A DNA stretch of 64,000 nucleotides from Penelope pileata (Eukaryota > Chordata > Aves > Galliformes > Cracidae). Position 1 is the stretch's first letter; each line of letters starts with the position of its first letter. A program made the translations under genes and the position numbers. Location of the stretch: positions 239,356-303,355 of the forward strand of contig WBMW01003836.1 of the NCBI GenBank assembly GCA_013396635.1, given 5' to 3'. Below, one piece after another: positions 62,301 to 64,000 of this stretch. The notes under the pieces were generated by a model that was given only the letters and a program-made list of their open reading frames with translations, did no database searches and was not told where the DNA came from.

Positions 62301-63824
62301 ACCTGTGGCAGCGCTCCCCACTCCCAGACCATCCCCTGTACCTCGTTCCCCCCAGCGAGCCTCTTCATCTGCACCAGCTGCCCCTGCGAGTCCAGCACCA
62401 GCTCCGTGTACGTCAGGGTGTCCTTGGGGCACAGCTCTGAGGAGCCCCACAGCTTGAAGAGCGCCTGCAGAGACATCGTGCATGGGCCAGGATGCAAGCA
62501 CGTGGCCATGGCTGCTCTGAGGCCGTTGCTGAGTGCAGATAAGAAAGGGAAAGAAGAGGAAATCCAGTAGTGTGGAGCCAGACCCACCTGCCTGATCATC
62601 TCGGGGAAGTCGTACACGTAGGTGGTGCCCAAGGACTGCGCCTGGAAGCGCTTGGCCTGGAGCAGGTCCTTGGTGACGTAGGGGGTGTTGATGAGCATCC
62701 CGTGCTGTGCCCCTTGCTTGTCCCCATACGATTGCAACATGATCTGCAGAGAAGGGCAGAGCACTGGCTGCCTCCCTGGTGCCTGCAGGCGAGCCTTCTG
62801 CAAGGCCAAGGGGCAAAAGCCCCAAGGACCAGAGCTCTTTGAGCTTTGTCTGGTCCCAATGCTCGTGCTCATGTATCTACCAGGCCAAATGCCATGATTT
62901 TCCACCCCATCTCTTGCTGTTGAGGGGATAGAATGCAAAACTGCAAATGCTGACCTTCACAGACCAAAAGCTGCCCAACTGCATCACCCCAGGAGCTCAG
63001 CACCATTTTGGAGCAAAGATCACTCTGGGCACAGTGCAGAGGGGAACAAAACCAGACCCGTCCTGGGAACACCCCAGCACAACACTGGGGGCTCTGGGAC
63101 AGACCAGCACTGCAGGTGAGCCAGGACTTTGCAGGAACAACCCAAAAGCTGTGCTGTAGAGCCATGAGTAGCTGCTCATTCTGGAGCACAGGACCCCACC
63201 TATGAACGTGGGAGCAGCTCGGAGCGGTGGTGGTGGGGGGGGTTCCATTCGCTGCCACCTCCTGCAGGTACTCACGCTGCCGGTGCTGGGGTCCCTCACT
63301 TCCTTGTAGAGGCTGATGTCCAGGTAGTAGCCAGACTCCGTGGTCAGGGAGAGGCGGATGGGGATGGCCATGGCGGTGGGCGTCAGGCGGATGTTGATCT
63401 TCACCTCGGCCTGCAGCACCCGCAGCTTCCAGAGGCGGCTGCCGTAGCGCATCACCATGGACCGCACCGACTCCTCGATCTGGGCGTGGGACAGCACAGG
63501 GATGGCTCCGTGGCCTTGGGGACACCATCGTCCCCCAGTGTCCAACGCCAAGGATGGAGCAGCCCCACTGCATCTCCACCCCAACAGCCATTTCAGGTTT
63601 GCTCTGGGCGATCCCCTTCCCTCTCCTCATCCCTGCCACCAGGGGCAGCAGGACACCCCAAAACGCACCTTGGAGGGGTCCATGACAACCGTTGGGACGA
63701 AGTTGAGGAAGATGTGGTTGCAGTCGGTGCGAACATTGGTGTTGTTGAAGGCCACCTCCAGCTCATCCATCGCCTCCAGGAGCAAGCGCTCGCCCTCGTT
63801 CTGCAGGTACTCGAAGGAGGCTTC
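56306..63824 (-). CDS. ACACB: Acetyl-CoA carboxylase beta, C-terminal carboxyltransferase part (5' part outside window)
   Basis: Biotin-dependent enzyme of the mitochondrial outer surface that carboxylates acetyl-CoA to malonyl-CoA, thereby restraining CPT1 and fatty-acid oxidation. Nineteen in-frame exons give the last 904 residues plus TGA (56306-56308). They include the end of the central region (GSRLWKLRVLQAEVKINI) and the whole carboxyltransferase domain. Diagnostic segments are TYVYDFPEMIRQALFKLWGS, GNDIT-type CNDITHKIGSFGPEEDL, NSGARIG (fragment residues 276-282), ESRAYDEIVTIS, GVQVMHNNGVSHVTVPDDFE, GVIAVETRTVEV, ELRGGSWVVIDPTINP and VKLEILKANSELSHVHIQSM. The motif expected as FSGG reads FSSS (608-609 are Ser). 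The exons sit in only 7.5 kb of GC-rich DNA with short introns, as in bird microchromosomes. Paralogue ACACA is the alternative; synteny with FOXN4 favours ACACB. Confidence 0.94.
56306..63824 (-). other. ACACB: ACACB exon map (window part)
   Basis: Transcript order: 63824-63669, 63479-63276, 62743-62588, 62464-62342, 62156-61887, 61221-61124, 61017-60897, 60760-60650, 60258-60115, 60040-59920, 59753-59657, 59501-59405, 59174-59039, 58955-58778, 58331-58219, 57664-57510, 57376-57206, 56662-56526, 56432-56306. Total 2,715 bases, in phase throughout, with GT donors and AG acceptors at all junctions. The largest intron here is about 0.9 kb (between 59920 and 59039 there are two short ones), and most introns are under 300 bases. 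Confidence 0.9.
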
Positions 63825-63966
63825 CTGCAGGGCATGAGGGGCTTTGCAGACAGCTGGAGAAACCTCCCTGTCCAAAGTGCCACAGCCTCCACCCAGGTAC
63901 CCTGGGCAAGGGGACCATGGCTTGTCTGTAGCAGCCAGCCCCCATTTCCCATGGGCTGAGGCTCCC

Positions 63967-64000
63967 TTCATAGAATGGCTTTGGTTGGAAGGGACCTTAA
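63967..64000 (-). repeat. CR1 LINE tail at window edge
   Basis: CATAGAATGGCTTTGGTTGG followed by AAGGGACCTTAA: the reverse complement of a CR1 terminus, cut by the window end. It is in an ACACB intron. Confidence 0.85.

Overview
This window looks like avian nuclear DNA, most likely galliform. Intron-split vertebrate genes with GT/AG junctions lie in AT-rich spacers, and several pieces of CR1 LINE (the dominant bird retroposon) are scattered through it. Three genes are recognisable from reconstructed exons: MYO1H on the minus strand (53-11,461, 3' part outside the window), FOXN4 on the plus strand (about 39,050-54,880, complete), and ACACB on the minus strand (about 55,490 to the right edge, 5' part outside). 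The order and orientations match the conserved vertebrate block ACACB-FOXN4-MYO1H (human 12q24). No bacterial-type operon, CRISPR array, rRNA or tRNA gene was seen, and I found no clearly new biological system.

Layout. 1-11.5 kb: 19 exons encoding the first 671 residues of an unconventional class I myosin motor, all phase-compatible. 11.5-38.3 kb: a gene-poor divergent spacer between MYO1H and FOXN4. It contains CR1 fragments, a small CpG-rich patch near 17.5 kb, and several AT-rich blocks that look like candidate developmental enhancers; this is inference, because conservation could not be tested. 38.3-39.3 kb: a CR1 copy, a 68-base assembly gap, and the FOXN4 CpG-island promoter. 39.5-53.2 kb: FOXN4, nine coding exons and 515 residues, with a first intron of about 9 kb or more. 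53.2-54.9 kb: its AU-rich 3'UTR with two polyadenylation signals. 55.5-64 kb: the last 19 coding exons (904 residues) of acetyl-CoA carboxylase beta, covering the carboxyltransferase domain, in a very compact GC-rich layout. FOXN4 and ACACB are convergent, with about 0.6 kb between their predicted 3' ends.

The three genes do not share a pathway. FOXN4 is a forkhead regulator of retinal and spinal interneuron fate, ACACB makes malonyl-CoA at the mitochondrial surface, and MYO1H is an actin motor. Their association is syntenic; the large spacer and the long FOXN4 intron are where cis-regulation of FOXN4 would be expected. The most concrete oddity is in ACACB, where a glycine pair I expect in the carboxyltransferase motif FSGG reads as two serines.
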